Of a DNA stretch of 20,497 nt, positions 18,542 through 20,497 are shown one piece after another. A program made the position numbers and the translations under genes. The stretch comes from Larix sibirica. Lineage: Eukaryota > Streptophyta > Pinopsida > Pinales > Pinaceae. The stretch spans positions 36,295-56,791 of the forward strand of contig NWUY0300015946.1 of the NCBI GenBank assembly GCA_004151065.3. The letters run 5' to 3'. The number at the start of each line of letters is the position of its first letter. The stretch's first letter is position 1. The notes under the pieces are model-generated. The model was not told the origin of the DNA, did not search any database, and saw only the letters and a list, made by a program, of their open reading frames with translations.

Positions 18542-19511
18542 TGTAGTAAAAAATTGTTCTCAGTATCATTTCATCCAGTGTGAGTCAATTCCTTCAAAAA
18601 GTGCAATTTTGACATATGTGTGTGGGTTGCACACTAGAAACATGCACATACATGGGTTGACCTTTAACAACACATGTACACTTCTAAAAGTTCAGAAAAT
18701 AAAAAAAGAAAATGAATTTCTCATGGTTGGTTTGGATAGTTGATGTTCGTTCTGATACCAGTTACACTGGAACAAACGACCCAAACCACTATCATGAAAG
18801 TATAAAACAAGATGCAAAGTGAAGGATGGGGACTAGTTTCTAGAGAGCAAATAAATTTTGGAGAAATAGGATCAGAGTTTATTGCCTCAAGGTTTTTACA
18901 AACATTCTACCCCTTAGTTCCCATATGTGTCGAGTGTGACATTTTTGCTAGAGTGACTGGGGACTCGTCATATTAGTCATTTTTATGCTTAGTTGGAAGA
19001 AGTTCATGGAAGGAAAGCTGTCAGTGGCCTGGGAAAGGAAGAACCAGACTGGTGACAGAAGCACCTCACTAAGAACTTAGGTTTCACTTATTGTTTTAGT
19101 TGCTTCTTAAAATAATATAAAATCACTCTTCTCCCCCCTAAAACAATCTTGTTAATCATATGGTTCATTATTGCAGTATATGTTTAGGGTGGAATTTATA
19201 TCAATTATTTAATGATCAATTTATTTGTTTCAATCATTGAATCTAGGATTGATTTTGTCATTATTTTTTCAATATCCAAAAGTATTTGAGAAAGGTATTT
19301 TGTTGCTTGTGTGTAGGTGTACGAGAACTTCAAGGACGATGTTCAAGGTCATCTACTTGCAAAGGTTTCAAGCATGGAATACAAGTAAGTACATCTACCC
19401 TTTCTCGTATGATTATTGTTTGGTTGAACAAGTAGGAAATTAGAGGTGGGTATTCTCTTATGTATATTGATAGTTGAACCCTAGCTATTAGGTGAGTAAA
19501 ATCCTGTAACA
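18542..19511. repeat. Direct repeat B (LTR-like)
   Basis: Second copy, confidently from 18579 and perhaps from TGTAGTAAAA at 18542. Ends at GTGAGTAAAATCCTGTAACA. It matches copy A through blocks such as TGCAATTTTGACATATGTG, AACAAGATGCAAAGTGAAGG, AGTTTATTGCCTCAAGG and ATGATCAATTTATTTGTTTC. Confidence 0.75.
18993..19384 (+). pseudogene. Two-exon fragment of an unrecognised host-like gene (copy B)
   Basis: The counterpart of 17819-18208 has exactly the same exon lengths, 88 bp (18993-19080) and 68 bp (19317-19384), with 236 bp between them. It reads WKKFMEGKLSVAWERKNQ, then TGDRSTSLRT with TAG as the last codon, and VYENFKDDVQGHLLAKVSSM plus EY. Acceptors (TTTATGCTTAG, TTGTGTGTAG) and the final donor GTAAGT are kept; the internal donor is GTTTCAC. 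Differences from copy A in the exons (about 11 of 88 and 7 of 68) are at a similar density to the intron and are mostly amino-acid changing, so the segment is not under visible constraint now. Confidence 0.4.
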
Positions 19512-20030
19512 ATTACATTGTAACTTAAGGTGTTATGTAATTCAAATTTTTGCTAAACACTAAATCCCCGTTGCCATTAAATGTAAGCAGTTGTAGTCTT
19601 TGATTGTTATTCATTGTTATTATTGATACTAATTAATATCTTGTCATTGATGCATTATGGTCCATCCATTACTTTTTAAGTTCACTACCATGTGGATAGA
19701 CCATAACCTTATGCGACAAAGTCTTTATGGTGTCATTTGGAACTCTTTGCAGATACAATTATATCCTAACTTAGGTGTTATGTAATTCAACTGTCTTTAA
19801 CATTTATTCTCATCAGTATTAAATTTTAGACATTGTCAACATTAACCATTATTTATCATTGCCTTTTATCAATATTCATTATAATTATTGATCCTAATTC
19901 ATAAATCATCATCGGCATTGTATGGTCCATCCACAAGGTCGGAAGACACTACCTTTTGGGATAACATATTCCCTTTGTGTTCATTTTAAAGACTTCATAA
20001 TCTTTAAAGTGCATTGTGGTGTTATTCTCC
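19512..20030. repeat. Degenerate satellite-like tandem repeat, units 2 and 3
   Basis: Unit 2 (about 19512-19755) and unit 3 (about 19756-20030) repeat the order CTTAAGGTGTTATGTAATTC, CATTAAATGT-like, TTATTGAT(A/C)CTAATT, GCATTATGGTCCATCCA-like, a CACTACC word and a TATGGTGTCATT / GTGGTGTTATT ending. Unit length is about 240-280 bp. They are the continuation of the array seen at 16980-17345 on the other side of the inserted block. Confidence 0.65.
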
Positions 20031-20290
20031 CTAACAACTAACCCTTACCAAACTAAATATTTAACCTTAATCCCTAACTTTACATACTAATCTAGTAAAC
20101 ATTTAACCCTATTTTTAATTATTAACCTTTATAATCCTTAATCCCTAAATTACTATAACCCCAAATCCATGAAACACCTAAAAGCCCTAACTCTGTCACC
20201 CCTTACACTTTTAACACATTAGCTTAATAATTAATAACTTTTAAAACAATAACCCTAATTCTTAATTAATAGTAACTCACTAGCTCTTAA
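20030..20290. repeat. Degenerate telomere-like (CCCTAAA-type) sequence
   Basis: C-rich-strand words related to the plant telomere repeat are frequent: CTAACCCTTACC, TTAATCCCTAACTTT, TTTAACCCTATTT, TTAATCCCTAAATTAC, AAAGCCCTAACTC and AATAACCCTAATTC. They are spaced irregularly in AT-rich DNA. No clean head-to-tail run is present, so it is a decayed interstitial tract or a biased low-complexity sequence. Confidence 0.4.
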
Positions 20291-20344
20291 CCACAAAATA
20301 ATTACCTTATCCATGATGGGTGACCTTTACCACTAACTTGTACC

Positions 20345-20490
20345 CACTAACACCGCGTCATTATAAACATTATTAGCATTTCTTAAGTCTTATTACTTAA
20401 CACTATGTCATTGTAAATATTATTAGCATTTCTTAGGTTTTATTACTTAACACTAAGTCATTGTAAATATTACCAGCATAGATCCATCTT
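20345..20490. repeat. 50-bp tandem repeat, about 2.7 copies
   Basis: CACCGCGTCATTATAAACAT, CACTATGTCATTGTAAATAT and CACTAAGTCATTGTAAATAT start at 20351, 20401 and 20451, exactly 50 bp apart. The first two are followed by TATTAGCATTTCTTA and T(C/T)TTATTACTTAA. The third copy breaks off at ACCAGCATA. The array may end there or be interrupted just before the window edge. Confidence 0.9.
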
Positions 20491-20497
20491 AAACCCG

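Larger units (their letters stand above)
17347..19511. mobile_element. Compact LTR-type element (two 0.97-kb direct repeats, short core) inserted in the tandem array
   Basis: Two direct repeats (17347-18315 and about 18542-19511; the shared part from TGTGAG is 17410-18315 and 18579-19511, offset about 1175 bp) surround about 230 bp of unique DNA. The block begins TGTTA and ends GTAACA, giving the inverted TG...CA ends of LTR elements, and is flanked by GTTAC (17342-17346) and ATTAC (19512-19516), a possible 5-bp target duplication with one change. The tandem array resumes directly after it. Orientation is unclear: on the minus strand TGGTATCAGA (18760-18751) resembles an initiator-Met primer site, but it lies inside the repeat. 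Alternatives are a segmental tandem duplication or two partial elements side by side. Repeats differ by about 12% by eye. Confidence 0.5.

Noticed and set aside
20345-20490. CRISPR-like array
   Set aside because: Direct head-to-tail tandem units without distinct spacers, in a plant-type context.

Overview
The window looks like nuclear DNA of a seed plant. It is AT-rich and dominated by old, decayed retroelements, and it holds no intact host gene. Three things point to a plant: an L1-type LINE with the plant combination of a DUF4283-like/CCHC ORF1 and an ORF2 ending in an RNase H domain; an LTR element with a primer-binding site resembling the tRNA-Asp type of Athila/Tat Ty3-gypsy elements; and CCCTAAA-like telomeric words. 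Both sets of paired repeats differ by roughly 12-15% by eye. Such old, unpurged retroelements would fit a large, slowly turning-over genome such as a conifer, but the species cannot be fixed from the sequence.

Region 1 (1 to about 5462, minus strand): a nearly complete but dead LINE. Reading leftwards from 5394 come ORF1 (DUF4283-like domain, zinc knuckle, acidic/lysine-rich tail) and then ORF2 (endonuclease, reverse transcriptase, zf-RVT, RNase H). The ORF1 stop and ORF2 start share one base (TAATG). ORF2 runs off the left edge within RNase H. Many in-frame stops, frameshifts and lost key residues mark it as a pseudogene.

Region 2 (about 5463-10494, plus strand): an LTR retrotransposon with two LTRs of about 820 bp, a decayed primer-binding site, a TATA box intact only in the 3' LTR, and a 3.4-kb interior. 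The interior shows no gag, protease, RT or integrase that I can recognise, only broken acidic reading frames. It resembles a non-autonomous LARD-type derivative. Its left LTR directly abuts the 5' end of the LINE.

Region 3 (10495 to about 16980): AT-rich intergenic DNA with many small two-copy tandem duplications (periods 21-69 bp), a few hairpins, and an isolated GC-richer island near 12.2-12.5 kb with exon-like fragments. No gene can be supported here.

Region 4 (about 16980-20497): a degenerate tandem repeat (unit about 240-280 bp) interrupted by a 2.2-kb block (17347-19511). The block consists of two direct repeats of about 0.97 kb around a core of about 230 bp, has TGTTA/TAACA ends and is flanked by GTTAC/ATTAC. 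Both repeats carry the same pair of exon-like segments (88 and 68 bp, with splice-site consensus and intervening segments of 234 and 236 bp). This looks like a compact non-autonomous LTR-type element that carries pieces of a host gene, and it is the most interesting item in the window. The right edge has degenerate telomere-like sequence and a 50-bp tandem repeat.
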